Assembly: GCF_963678635.1 (NCBI RefSeq)
Contig: NC_087071.1
Coordinates: forward strand, 46,794,889 to 46,858,888
DNA from: Symsagittifera roscoffensis
Lineage: Eukaryota > Xenacoelomorpha > Acoela > Convolutidae
Direction: 5' to 3'
DNA: 64,000 nt
Positions 41,972-53,503 of the stretch are shown here, in pieces. A program made the translations under genes and the position numbers. Below the pieces are notes generated by a model. The model saw only the letters and a list, made by a program, of their open reading frames with translations, was not told the DNA's origin and did no database searches. Each line of letters opens with the position of its first letter. Position 1 is the stretch's first letter.

Positions 41972-43889
41972 TAGTTAAGGTATATCAATTATACTTACCT
42001 TAGTCTTCGGGGAAAAAGTCATGTGGGAAGAGTTCTGGGATTAATTCCGATGTTGTTAATAATTTAGCTAGTCTGCGGATGATGTTTTTAGTTTGTAGCA
42101 GTGGCCAAAGCGAATCAAGTGCTTTGATGATATTTAGTTCTTCGGTGCCTACTGCGAATTCATGAGGTGTGTTTTGTATTAGGTTGTAAATTTTAAGATT
42201 AAATTTAGTATTATGGATAAATTCTAAAATGTGAATTTCAATTGGTTGTAAGAATTCATGCGGGTTGAGGAAGGGTCTGGATTCTTCGTCCTGAAAGGTC
42301 TTTGTGATGGGGCAAAATATATACATTTGGTGAACGGGATCGTTGTTATGGAGGGTGCCGCGGAGGTTAGTATTTTTGATACAATAAGTAAAATTAAGAA
42401 AAAATGTTGATGTGTACTTTGAGTTAATAAATTGAAAACGATGGTGAGGTTGTCTTGAGGTTGTGTATAAATCAAAGTGGTTTTGTATAAAGCGATAGTA
42501 TGTGTAAGTGTGTGTCTGTTTAGTGCGTAACATAATATCGTGGGAACAGTGCAAATTGTTCCTGTGGTGAAAGAAAGTGGAAGGTTAGTGTAAATAATTG
42601 AAAACTTGTCTTGAAAACTTTGGTATGCATACGTGTGAATGAGGGCTTCGGAGATTATGTGGTCATGTTTTTTATCAAAAATGTTAGGTGTGAATAGGTA
42701 TTATAATTTGATGAAAAAGTTTTCGGTTAGTTGCGGGTTAGCAAAGCGGTCGTCGTCTAAAAACTGGTCTTGGTTAGGGCGTATGATGTTGTGATCGTAA
42801 TATTCGATGGTGAAATCGTTAGCTCTGGGTGTGGTGAATGATTTGAGTAATTTTTTTAAATCCAACGTATGTGAAATGTCTTGGTGTTAGGGCTGTTGTT
42901 ATGTTGTTTGTCTATATAACATGTTTTTGCTAGTTAAGGTATATCAATTATACTTACCTTAGTCTTCGGGGAAAAAGTCATGTGGGAAGAGTTCTGGGAT
43001 TAATTCCGATGTTGTTAATAATTTAGCTAGTCTGCGGATGATGTTTTTAGTTTGTAGCAGTGGCCAAAGCGAATCAAGTGCTTTGATGATATTTAGTTCT
43101 TCGGTGCCTACTGCGAATTCATGAGGTGTGTTTTGTATTAGGTTGTAAATTTTAAGATTAAATTTAGTATTATGGATAAATTCTAAAATGTGAATTTCAA
43201 TTGGTTGTAAGAATTCATGCGGGTTGAGGAAGGGTCTGGATTCTTCGTCCTGAAAGGTCTTTGTGATGGGGCAAAATATATACATTTGGTGAACGGGATC
43301 GTTGTTACGGAGGGTGCCGCGGAGGTTAGTATTTTTGATACAATAAGTAAAATTAAGAAAAAATGTTGATGTGTACTTTGAGTTAATAAATTGAAAACGA
43401 TGGTGAGGTTGTCTTGAGGTTGTGTATAAATCAAAGTGGTTTTGTATAAAGCGATAGTATGTGTAAGTGTGTGTCTGTTTAGTGCGTAACATAATATCGT
43501 GGGAACAGTGCAAATTGTTCCTGTGGTGAAAGAAAGTGGAAGGTTAGTGTAAATAATTGAAAACTTGTCTTGAAAACTTTGGTATGCATACGTGTGAATG
43601 AGGGCTTCGGAGATTATGTGGTCATGTTTTTTATCAAAAATGTTAGGTGTGAATAGGTATTATAATTTGATGAAAAAGTTTTCGGTTAGTTGCGGGTTAG
43701 CAAAGCGGTCGTCGTCTAAAAACTGGTCTTGGTTAGGGCGTATGATGTTGTGATCGTAATATTCGATGGTGAAATCGTTAGCTCTGGGTGTGGTGAATGA
43801 TTTGAGTAATTTTTTTAAATCCAACGTATGTGAAATGTCTTGGTGTTAGGGCTGTTGTTATGTTGTTTGTCTATATAACATGTTTTTGC
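41972..43889. repeat. Near-perfect 959-bp tandem duplication
   Basis: 41972-42930 and 42931-43889 are identical except for one substitution seen by eye (at about 42348 against 43307). It duplicates the C-terminal part of ORF Y. It is the most recent rearrangement in the array. Confidence 0.95.
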
Positions 43890-44783
43890 ATTTCTCGTTA
43901 TCGATTTGTGTATCATAAAGTGGTAGAAAAAGAGGGTTAGTATAGTGGTAGTATGATGTCCAATGTAGCGTTGGCATTAAAGCGTGCTCATCAACAAAAT
44001 TTCTAGTGTCGTTCTTATTGTTGGGGGTATTTAAAGTGTATTGAGGAAATGATGGTAAGTTTGTTTGGAGAAAGGTTTTGGTATTTTTATGTTGTGGATG
44101 GTTAATATATTCTTTAGCTGTTCCGGGTTTGGTTGTGAATAGGTCATTTGGGAATTTGCGTTTAAAAGTGCGGTAAGCTCGGTTAGTGCTAGTGGATGTT
44201 TCAGTGGATGTGGATGATTGAGCTAATGATGGGGTATAGTCCGATAGCGGTGTAGGTGTTGGTGGCCTGGATGATGTGGTTATGGATGATAGGTGATGGA
44301 TGGTAAGAGTACGGGGGTAGGCAATTTGTTGTTGTAGGGTAATATAGTTATCTAATTCTGATAAGATTTGTGGAGTATCTGGGGAGTGATTGTTCGATAT
44401 TTCAGAAAGGGATGGGGTATATGTTGGGGTGACTTGGGATGCATAAGAGGGAGTGGAAAGGGATGGTAGTGGTTGACTGGTATGGATGGGTTGAAAAGGG
44501 GGTTGTGAAAAATTTGAAGGGTTGGTTTGGGTATAGGTAGAAGGAGATCGTTCAGAGTTTGCAAATCCATCGGGAGTTTCGAGGTCTGAGTTATAGTTAT
44601 TAAATTGTGAGATAGTATGAAAAACTGAAATATCTGAGTTAGTGTCTGAACTCGTGCTTGATGGTATATTAATATTTGGGAAGTCAGGTGGGGGAAAGCG
44701 AAAAGTGAGATAATTGGGATTGGGTTTTGGAGGTTGGCTGGGTGGGAATTTGAGCGATGGAGGGCTCCAACTTGTCGGCTCAT
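42000..44783 (-). pseudogene. ORF Y, copy 1, frameshifted and partly duplicated
   Basis: The N-terminus starts at ATG 44783 (MSRQVGALHR) and breaks frame within about 30 codons (near 44690). The C-terminal 184-codon part is present twice (42000-42554 and 42959-43513) because of the 959-bp duplication. Same gene as 54075-55893, where the domain layout is described. It lies directly downstream of the glycoprotein in the same orientation. It is not functional in this copy. Confidence 0.7.
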
Positions 44784-44929
44784 TGTGGATTAAAAAATGG
44801 TTATGTTGAGATTGAAAAGTGGTGGTGTCGGGTTGTTCTATAATTTTTTCGTATGTATTATCGTATGGTGAATGATTTGTCGTTATAAGCTGAATAGGGC
44901 TTTGTGCTGAACTTGGTCGAAAATTTGGG

Positions 44930-47387
44930 TTAATTGTGGTTGCTAAATTTCGAAAATTTCTGATAAAGATAAGGGTGAATTTGTGGTAGGGTTGGCATTT
45001 GTGGTGCTGTAGGTGCTGTGTCTACATCATTGTGTTCTTCGTCGTATGTATTTGGTCTTGCGGCTAATTTTGTGTTATATTCTTTTATTTGTGCGTCTAA
45101 AAGTGTTTTATTTATTGATGATGAAAATATTCCAAAAAATTCTGCAAATATTATACGTGCTAAGCTTGCTTGGCGGTTTACTTGTGTGTGTATAGCACAT
45201 GTGTTATAGATTCCTTTTAATAGTGAGAAAAAAAATCCCATAAAATTAAACATAGCGTATGAAATAGCCATTCTTTCTAAGATGTAATAGAGCCATCCTA
45301 GAAAGGCGATAATTTCGTTTTTTAGTGTTACAAAACTAAAAATGTTCATGGGTGAAATATCTTGTGGTCTGATTTTTTCACCGTTTAAATATATGTAATC
45401 TTAAATATCCTTAAAATATCCGCTGTATTCTTGTGTATAAATATCTGCAAATCCTGCGGTTCCAGCAAGTTTTCTTAAATTTGGTTGATTGATTGTCGTT
45501 GTATTGTATCCATTTGTTTGAGTTATTCTTGAAATTGCTGTGTTCTAATGTGATGTTTTATATCGGATTTAGAGTATATTCCAATTGATTGTAAATCAAT
45601 GTTTGGGTTGCGAGCGATAGCTCGGATGCTTTCTGACGAAATCTTTTTTAGTGGTTGCATTAATGTAGGATATGGTGTGAGTAGATAGTATTGATCTTCG
45701 TCAGGGTTCAATTGTACGAAATTGTGGCTGTTTTCTGATCCACATGGGACTGCGGTATCCCAAAAATATGTTCGTCTTGAAAGTGTATCGACAAAATGTA
45801 CATTATTTTTGTAGAATATGGGGATTCTTTTATAACAACGTTCAACTTCGAAAACATATAAGGGTGATACTTTTTTAGTGCAAGTATAAAACCATATTAT
45901 GTTTCCTTCATAATCAATAAAATTGGATCTATTTCCTGATAATAAATATCCTGCGTAGGGTTTTTTTAATACTGCTAGTGCTAGTGATTGTAAAATTTGT
46001 GTTCTTTCTAATTCGCATAGTTGATGAAGTGTTTCTAATTCGGAGAGTGACATTTCTTAAAAAATTCTACTAATCGTGTAGTCTTATTTCATGTCTAAAT
46101 GAATGTCATAGTGTATGTTTCCAAAGTAGGTAGTATTCATAAGAGATAACTCTTGTAGTCGTGTACTTTTATTGTCAATTGGTGTTAGTTTTCCACCTGG
46201 TTGACCATTATATTTACGGAAATTAACTGGGGCGTAGGGTTTGCCTTCATTTAAATAATGGGCTCTTGCGTGCGGGTTAATTTTGATTTTCCCAGTGGTC
46301 ATGTCGAAACCTTGTTCGTATTTGACAAGTATTTCTGAGTATTGTGTTTTGTAGAGTGGGTTTGCATTTTTACATGCAAATTCTGTTTCTTGATAGATTT
46401 CAAAAACATGTTAGCTTAATTTCTATATGGTGTGAATTTTTGAAATCATTGCTTAGTTTTTCAAGTGGGTGCACGTGTTTGTATGGAATTGATTCGATAA
46501 ATTATTTTTCAAGAAATTTTATCGTTCGTGCGTGTATTTTTGCTACTTGAAATGTTGTGCATGTATCTTCGGGAAACCAAACGATTGTTGCTTGGGTTCT
46601 CGTTGTAGGATCGCAATATCCTTGATCATATTTACAAGTTAATCGAATTCCTTGATAGATCATTGTGTTATCTGATAGATCTCGCATGAGTAGTTTTTTT
46701 TTCAAGTTGTAATTTCCAATCAAAAAACATTATTTCTTGGTATCCTTTATTTTTTGTATCTGCTTTGCAGTTTGAAGGGTTATTTATTCCAATGTGTGGT
46801 ATCCAATGTATATCGTTTATATCATAAGTTAATCGTCCGTGTGCGCCATTGTATGGGTATTTTTCGTCTAACTTTATATGTCCTTGATAGCGTTCAAGTT
46901 CTGCTTGATGTACAGAATCGGTGAAGACATGGAAATTTACAATTTTTCTGTCTGAGTGTTTGTTTTTTCTTAGGTTTAACCTGTGTAATTCGGTTTTACA
47001 ATCATCGGGGTTGAGATGTAAAAGTCTTTCTATATTGCTTTGGTAAAATGATTCGTGATGAAGTCTTGTGAAACTTGTGAGCAATGTACTTTCTTTTCGG
47101 AAAATATTGCTGTAAATTTTTATCCTATGACTGTCGTTGCTCGGGCTATTGAATATTGAATATTATGTTGCTACTACGTTTGTAGTTTCTATAGCTTGTG
47201 GTTCTGTTTCGCATTGTGTTACTTGATTTATTGCTTATTTAGGTAATGTGTTTTGTTCGTTTTCTTCACAATCATAATGTTTTACTAATAAATTTTGAGG
47301 TCCTGTACGAGGAGATGGATTTGTGTTTTGGTCGGAAAATATAAGAAAAAAGATGTGTTGAAATGTTAATATCTTTAAAATATACAT
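44930..47387 (-). pseudogene. Chuvirus-like glycoprotein G, copy 1, broken
   Basis: About 820 codons from ATG 47387 to TAA 44930. It has a signal peptide (hydrophobic first 18 residues), a Cys-containing ectodomain, an internal conserved piece at 45523-46053 (176 codons with a CELER motif, a second Cys pair and PCGSE), and near the C-terminus hydrophobic segments (45250-45349) followed by a polar tail. This layout and the spacing of Cys, Gly and Pro recall glycoproteins of jingchuviruses, also found in arthropod LTR elements. Breaks: a TAA near 47240, a frameshift near 47140, frame changes near 46700 and 46400, two TAA codons between 46050 and 46084 and one at 45523. Several are shared with copy 2. 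Identification is by pattern, not by search. Confidence 0.55.
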
Positions 47388-48094
47388 GTGTATGATAGTC
47401 CAGAATATGGGTTATAAAATGTTATTTATCCGATTGTGTTTTTTGTATTTTGTATCTATCGTATTTATATATTACTTCCGTTGTTATAAATGGTGGTGGT
47501 AATGTTTGAGCTGTTATATTTGTGGGGCTTAATGGATAGGGATGTTGTACAATATTGTTAAGTTTAACTGTTATTTCGAACTTTAGTTGAAGACTGTTTT
47601 GATGTAATATCTGAACGTTGTGTTCACGGATATCTTCGTGGATATTTTGTCTTTAGTCTATTCGATTTAGTGCCCAACTGTGTAGTCGGTGGCTTTCGTT
47701 ATGTTGTCCGAATAACGGAAGAGGTGCTACAAAGGTGTTCCATTCTAATCTTAGGGGTATATTTGTAGATTGTTCACTGTATCGAGCGTCAATATCTTGT
47801 GAAATGTTTAATTGAAAAATTGATAGTGAAATTTGACTTATTGATGTTGTCGATGGGAGTGATAATGTTTCTGGTAAGGATCATAATGTTGTATCTGATG
47901 AATTATCTATTGGCTAATTTACTAAGTTTGGTTCTCCTTGTGGGTAGGATTGTGTTGTCCAATAGGGTAGTCGTTCGTTTGGATTAGGTGGGTTAAAAGG
48001 ATTTTCACGTATTTGTGATGATGTTGGTGTTGATCCTAAATTTTTTGTTGGAATATTAGGCGTACTTAGTATTAGCCTCACTGGTCGCACCGGA
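47375..48094 (-). pseudogene. ORF X, copy 1, broken
   Basis: About 235 codons that begin abruptly at the edge of the 411-bp repeat without an ATG, so the N-terminus seems cut off. The product is rich in N, P, S and T, then has a more ordered part (NIPLRLEWNTF, and LKFEITVKLNNIV). Its TAA at 47375-47377 lies inside the glycoprotein gene: the two overlap by 13 nt. It has stops near 47465, 47655, 47879 and 47920; the TGA near 47879 is shared by all copies. Family unknown. Confidence 0.5.
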
Positions 48095-48505
48095 TGAGTT
48101 AAGATATGATGGGTCTATAACTCATAGAGTAATTTCGGATAGGGTACACCGTCTGCTCGCCGTGCTATCTTATTTTCGGCCGGATAGATTCGTTCAACTT
48201 CTTAGTCTAATATCGATCCTAATCTCACTCTTATAACTACTAGTCTCAGGGTGTTTAACTAGTCTCTGCTAGGCTCAATAGATCTAGAGTATACTGGTAT
48301 TATTGCGGCTGCTCAAGTACTCGGAAGAGGCAACTAATTTCTAAGTTAAATTCAAATCTCTCTGGTGCTGAAACTACAAGTAATTTCAGCACTTACAAAT
48401 AAGTGGGTTGTTAGTTGGATGAATTATGATTGGTTAATATTAAATATTTTACAGTGTTAAAATATCTAATTTATAAATAATGAAAAGTAGTTTAGATCAG
48501 GTTCC
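48095..48505. repeat. 411-bp repeat, copy 2
   Basis: Follows ORF X copy 1. Same ends as copy 1; the central inverted repeat has one mismatch. Confidence 0.9.
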
Positions 48506-48589
48506 GAATTTTTAAACTTTGTTGGTCACGGAAATGTTAGTTCCGCCACCAAAATTCCATAGTCTGGACAGGATTTTAAGCCGCGGACA

Positions 48590-48757
48590 AACTCTGGAAA
48601 TACCGTATCTTGGTCGCGACGGACGAAAAATTAGTCGCGGCATGGTCAAAAAAATTAGTCACGGCGATCAAAAATATAGTCGCGGCGGCCAACAATTTAG
48701 TCGCGGCGGTCAAGAAGTTATTTGCGGCAGTCGAACGAAAAATTATTTGCGAATATA
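48590..48757. repeat. GTCGCGGC-type minisatellite, short block
   Basis: Degenerate units of about 22-27 bp such as 'ttagtcgcggcatggtcaaa'. It ends abruptly in the glycoprotein N-terminal duplication at 48758. Confidence 0.85.
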
Positions 48758-49681
48758 ATGTTGCTCTTACGTTTGTAGTTTCCATAGCTTGTGGTACTGT
48801 TTTGCATTGTGTTACTTGATTTATTGCGTATTTGTGTAATGTGTTTTGTTCGTTTTCTTCACAATCATAGTGTGTTACTAATAAATTTTGAGGTCCTGTA
48901 CGAGGAGATGGATTTGTGTTTTGGTCGGAAAATATAAGAAAAAAGATGTGTTGAAATGTTAATATCTTTAAAATATACATGTGTATGATAGTCCAGAATA
49001 TGGGTTATAAAAGGTTATATATCCGATTGTGTTTTTGTATATCTATCGTATTTGTATATTACTTCCGTTGTTATAAATGGTGGTGGTAATGTTTGAGCTG
49101 TTATATTTGGGGGGCTTAATGGATAGGGATGTTGTACAATATTGTTAAGTTCAACTGTTATTTCGAACTTTAGTTGAAGACTGTTTTGATGTAATATCTG
49201 AACGTTGTGTCCACGGATATCTTCGTGGATAATTTGTCCTCATTCTAATCAATTTAGTGCCCAACTGTGTAGTCGGTGGCTTTCGTTATGTTGTCCGAAT
49301 AACGGAGGTGGTGCTACAAATGTGTTCCAATCTAATCTTAGGGGTATATTTGTAGATTGTTCACTGTATCGAGCGTCAATATCTTGTAAAAAGTTTAATT
49401 GAAAAATTGTTCGTGAAATTTGCCTTATTGATGTTGTCGATGGGAGTGATAATGTTTCTGGTAAGGATCATAATGTTGTATCTGATGAATTATCTATTGG
49501 GTAAATTACTAAGTTTGGTTCTCCTTGTGGGTAGGATTGTGTTGTCCAATAGGGTAGTCGTTCGTTTGGATTAGGTGGGTTAAAAGGATTTTCACGTATT
49601 TGTGATGATGTTGGTGTTGAACCTAAATTTTTTGTTGGAATATTAGGCGTACTTAGTACTAGCCTCACTGGTCGCACCGAA
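48758..49681 (-). pseudogene. Extra copy of glycoprotein N-terminus plus ORF X (duplication 1)
   Basis: 48758-48980 holds the glycoprotein start (signal peptide and the YDCEENEQ region), truncated by the minisatellite. 48968-49681 holds a nearly full ORF X. Frameshifts and stops are present, including the shared TGA near 49467. It arose by a duplication of the X-411 repeat-minisatellite block. Confidence 0.7.
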
Positions 49682-50092
49682 TGAGTTAAGATATGATGGG
49701 TCTATAACTCATAGAGTAATTTCGGATAGGGTACACCGTCTGCTCGTCGTGCTATCTTATTTTCGGCCGGATAGATTCGTTCAACTTCTTAGTCTAATAC
49801 CGATCCTAATCTCACTCTTATAACTACTAGTCTCAGGGTGTTTAACTAGTCTCTGCTAGGCTCAATAGATCTAGAGTATACTGGTATTTTTGCGGCTGCT
49901 GAAGTACTCGGAAGACGCATCTATTTTCTAAGTTAAATTCAAATCTCTCTGGTGCTGAAACTACAAGTAATTTCAGCACTTACAAATAAGTGGTTTGTTA
50001 GTTGGATGGATTATGATTGGTTAATATTAAATATTTCACAGTGGTAAAATATCTAATTTATAAATAATGAAAATTAGTTCAGATCAGGTTCC
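49682..50092. repeat. 411-bp repeat, copy 3
   Basis: Follows the duplicated ORF X. Ends as in the other copies. Confidence 0.9.
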
Positions 50093-50194
50093 AAATTTTT
50101 TAATTTTGTTGGTCACGGAAATGTTAATTCCGCCACCGAAATTCCATAGTCTGGACAGGATTTTAAGCCGCTGACAAACTCTGGAAATACCGTA

Positions 50195-51195
50195 TCTTGG
50201 TCGCGACGGACGAAAAATTAGTCGCGGCATGGTCAAAAAAATTAGTCACGGCGATCAAAAAAAATAGTCGCGGCGGCCAACAATTTAGTCGCGGCGGTCA
50301 AGAAGTTAGTTGCGGCAGTCGAACGAAAAACTATTCGCGACAGTCGAAAAAAAAGTCGAGGAGTTCAAAAAATTAGTCGCGGCATGGTCGAAAAAATTAG
50401 TCACGGCGATCAAAAAAATAGTCGCGGCGGCCAACAATTTAGTCGCGGCGTTCAAGAAGTTATTTGCGGCAGTCGAACGAAAAATTATTCGCGAATATAA
50501 TGTTGCTATTACGTTTGTAGTTTCCATAGCTTGTGGTACTGTTTTGCATTGTGTTACTTGATTTATTGCATATTTGTGTAATGTGTTTTGTTCGTTTTCT
50601 TCACAATCATAGTGTGTTACTAATAAATCTTGAGGTCCTGTGCGAGGAGATGGATTTGTGTTTTGGTCGGAAAATATAAGAAAAAAGATGTGTTGAAATG
50701 TTAATATCTTTAAAATATACATGTGTATGATTGTCCAGAATATGGGTTATAAAATGTTATAAATCCGATTGTGTTTTTTGTATATCTATCGTATTTATAT
50801 ATTACTTCCGTTGTTATAAATGGTGGTGGTAATGTTTGAGCTGTTATATTCTTCAGTCGAAAAAAAGTCGAGGTGTTCAAAAAATTAGTCGCAGCATGGT
50901 CGAAAAAATTAGTCACGACGGTCAAAAAAAGAGTCGCGGCGGCCAACAATTTAGTCGCGGCGGTCAACAAATTATTCGCGGCAGTCAAACGAAAAATTAG
51001 TCGCGACAGTCGAACAAATAGTCGAAGTGTTCGAAAAGTGGTCGCCGCATGGTCGAAAAATTAGACCACCGCGAGTATTTTTTCGACCATGCCGCGACTG
51101 ATTTTTTTACCACATCGACTATTTTTTTGACTGTCGCGAATAATTTTTCGACCGCCGCGGCTAACTTTCCTTCGGTCGCGACGGTCGTGGACACA
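50195..51195. repeat. Fold-back GTCGCGGC minisatellite, unit 1
   Basis: Direct units run on the plus strand (50195-50490 and 50850-51060), then the same motif runs inverted (51080-51195). At the turn, GTCGCCGCATGGTCGAAAAA and TTTTTCGACCATGCCGCGAC form a 20-bp stem with one mismatch around an 18-nt loop (51040-51098). A glycoprotein/X fragment is embedded at 50490-50850. The transcript or single strand could fold into a long hairpin. Confidence 0.85.
50490..50850 (-). pseudogene. Extra copy of glycoprotein N-terminus plus ORF X C-terminus (duplication 2)
   Basis: 50490-50722 repeats the glycoprotein start and 50710-50850 the last 45 codons of ORF X, where the frame is open and ends in SYTCIF. 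The X stop and the glycoprotein ATG overlap by 13 nt, as in copy 1. Both sides are cut by minisatellite. Confidence 0.7.
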
Positions 51196-51547
51196 TTGTC
51201 TTTGTCTGCGAAGTCTGGAAATATCAATTTTTGGTCGCGGTAGTCTGGAAATACAAAAATTTGGTCGCGACTGTCTGATCTTGAAACCACAATCTCGACC
51301 CGGACACTTATCTCCTCTCCTTGCCACTGTTGTGCTATTGCGTTTCTGCATATTTTTGTCAGTAATAAAAAGTACAGTAATTAAGGTCTCAAAAAGTATT
51401 GAAATGTTTTAGATCGACTGAATACCCTCAATAAATGTAGGTACGAGCAAGCCCCTTACCATCGCTAACTCTAATCGTTAATGCTGATTATCAAGGCCAG
51501 TCATTCAAGTTTTCAAAGAAGGTCATTCCAAAAGAAACGGTTAAAAT

Positions 51548-51832
51548 TTATAAACTTACTTTTGGTCCCTGCAGTTTGCCTTGAGTCATCAGCCACTTCA
51601 GTAAATTTAGAGTACTGTACTTTTCTATATCATAGATGATAATGACCCAATTTTCCTCCAAAATTAGGATTTCCTTTTCACTAATTGTAATCACTTTATC
51701 CTCATCAGCGTTATAGCTAACTTCCTTGTCAGTTGTTGAAATCTTGAATTTACTTTGTTGACTTCTAGTTTCTTCAATAATTATGACAAAGCGCAAAATT
51801 TCTGAAAATGCTTGAATATTAAGACGAAGCAA
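51548..51832 (-). other. Exon-like segment, copy 1
   Basis: An open stretch of about 85 codons with protein-like composition (KFKISTTDKEVSYNADEDK, then LKWLMTQ) is bounded on the minus strand by a CATTTTCAG acceptor near 51808 and an AAA|GTAAGT donor near 51561. It could be an internal host exon caught in the array. The second copy has lost the donor. No family was recognised. Confidence 0.4.
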
Positions 51833-51849
51833 TTAACTAGTTAGTTTCT

Positions 51850-52059
51850 AATAACAGCTACAGCAAACCTTAAATTGGTGGATTAATTCAACTCCGAACG
51901 AATGACTTTCCTTGACTATTAGCTATAGCTAATATTAATTGCACGAACCCAGAGCATTTTCATACACTCGATGCTTTTCTTATTAAAACGAGTTGATTTT
52001 TTAAAAATACTATAGTGCTGTTTTTGAATAGTTTTTTGGTCGGTTTCTCGCTTCCCGGG
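51850..52059. other. Short non-coding flank before the LTR
   Basis: Matches 60850-61076. Nothing recognised. Confidence 0.5.
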
Positions 52060-52272
52060 TGTTGTGATTTGTTTTAGTATCTTAGATGACCTTCGGTATT
52101 TAATTAATACCTGTTAACCAATTTAGTTACGACCATGGGTCGATAGGATCGGAAGTCAGTTGTTCATTTTTAGGTTCTTAATTCAATTACTTCCTTTTAA
52201 TGGTTTTAGTTTTTTTTAAGTTTATGTACCTTAATTGTACATATAGAGACATAGAATTAGAACAGTTTATTA
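52060..52272 (+). repeat. 5' LTR of a sister gypsy family, copy 1
   Basis: Begins TGTTGTGATTTG like the LTR of the intact element and is 213 bp long, against 212. It is followed directly by the primer site TGGCGCAGTC, with the last LTR base again serving as the A of the gag ATG. The inner sequence differs from the intact family. On the plus strand, opposite to X, G and Y. Confidence 0.8.
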
Positions 52273-52749
52273 TGGCGCAGTCTAATAATTCGAACGTGAG
52301 TGGAATTTCCCCTTTTGGCCTAACCATACACTAGAGCCACCGCATGCCTGGACCCAATGGAGCGACCAATTCCAATTGGCAATCATTGCGAAAGAAAATC
52401 TAGATTTAGAGAGTCTGCATGGACCAGAGATACCAGAGACGCAAATTCCAATCTTGGAACAAGCAACAGGCAGCGAGTCCGACGCGGAAAAAGCCAACAG
52501 AGAGAGCAGGAACAAAAACGCGATGAAACAGTATGAATTCGCCGAAGAGAAGCGGATCAACGAAGAAAAGAGGTAATTTAATGGAATGAGACGAACGGAG
52601 GCGGACAAGAAACTGCGATCAATTTTGTTCCTAGCCTTAGGGAGCAAAGGAAAAAGAGTTTTTACACAAAAGAACCCGAGAGTCAAGATTCTAGCAATAT
52701 CGTTCTCCGAGTTCTGAACTCTACTAGACGCAGCATTTAACGGATTGAT
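52272..52749 (+). pseudogene. Truncated gag of the sister gypsy family, copy 1
   Basis: Starts MAQSNNSNVSG, close to the intact element's Gag start. It breaks frame after about 20 codons, resumes with 'WSDQFQLAIIAKENLDLES', has a TAA near 52574, continues with 'NGMRRTEADKKLRSI' and stops matching at 52749, where the 0.75-kb block begins. Only the first 150 or so Gag residues remain; zinc knuckles and Pol are absent. A good splice donor (AAC|GTGAGT) lies at 52295, just after the primer site. Confidence 0.8.
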
Positions 52750-53503
52750 GGATTGATGGACAGGAAGTTATCTTCTTGTCGTTCGACAACGAATGCGATC
52801 ATCAATGAAATCGTTTAGATTCCAAAATCCAAAATGCTTTGCTATGTGAGTTTTGTTTGCATTTGTGGAGAACTGTTTCGTGATCAGCCTCATCTGGGAA
52901 TGGCGTGAAATTCGTGTTTGGAAGGGATGCCTTGTTACACGGATCTGTACGTATACTTGAACATCGATGTGGTCATTGGTCTGGTTCAATGAAGTCCTTT
53001 GCTGCGAAGTCAAGTCGTACTCTAAATCCTTTGAGTTATAATTGTGTGCGGCATGTCGGTTGGGGTTGATAGCAATTCTTTTTGTTCGAGTTTTGATGGG
53101 ATCGTCTAGTCTTTGGATGTTCGTCTTTGTTGCTGTGTGTGATCTATGTACTGCATATTATGATTTACTTTTTATAGATTTTAGTTAATTGCTTTTTAGT
53201 TATGATCTTGGTTAGTTATTTTCACAAAAGCGTTTTATTTTAGTTCAGTTATTTTGAAGAGTTACTCACCCTTGAGTACCTCTTATAAAAATAGAAGTGT
53301 GGTCACAAAGCGTGGGTGTAGCGCGGTGGGTTAGGCCGGCTATACGCATGCTCAGGACGTCCTCTCTGGTGGGTTAGGCCAGCAGTGGGAGTATGATTTT
53401 GTGCTGTTTCTTTGAGGGATCCTGTTTTGTGTTAACATTATATGGTGGTTTTTTCTGGGCTTTCCTATGTTACTTATGGTTGTGTCGTTTTTTCAAAAAT
53501 CAA
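52750..53503. repeat. 0.75-kb array block, copy 2
   Basis: Same block as 41129-41882, joined here directly to the gag fragment. Confidence 0.8.

Noticed and set aside
44930-47387. Altered genetic code explaining the many stops in the glycoprotein
   Set aside because: Stops of all types occur, differ partly between copies and come with frameshifts; decay is simpler.
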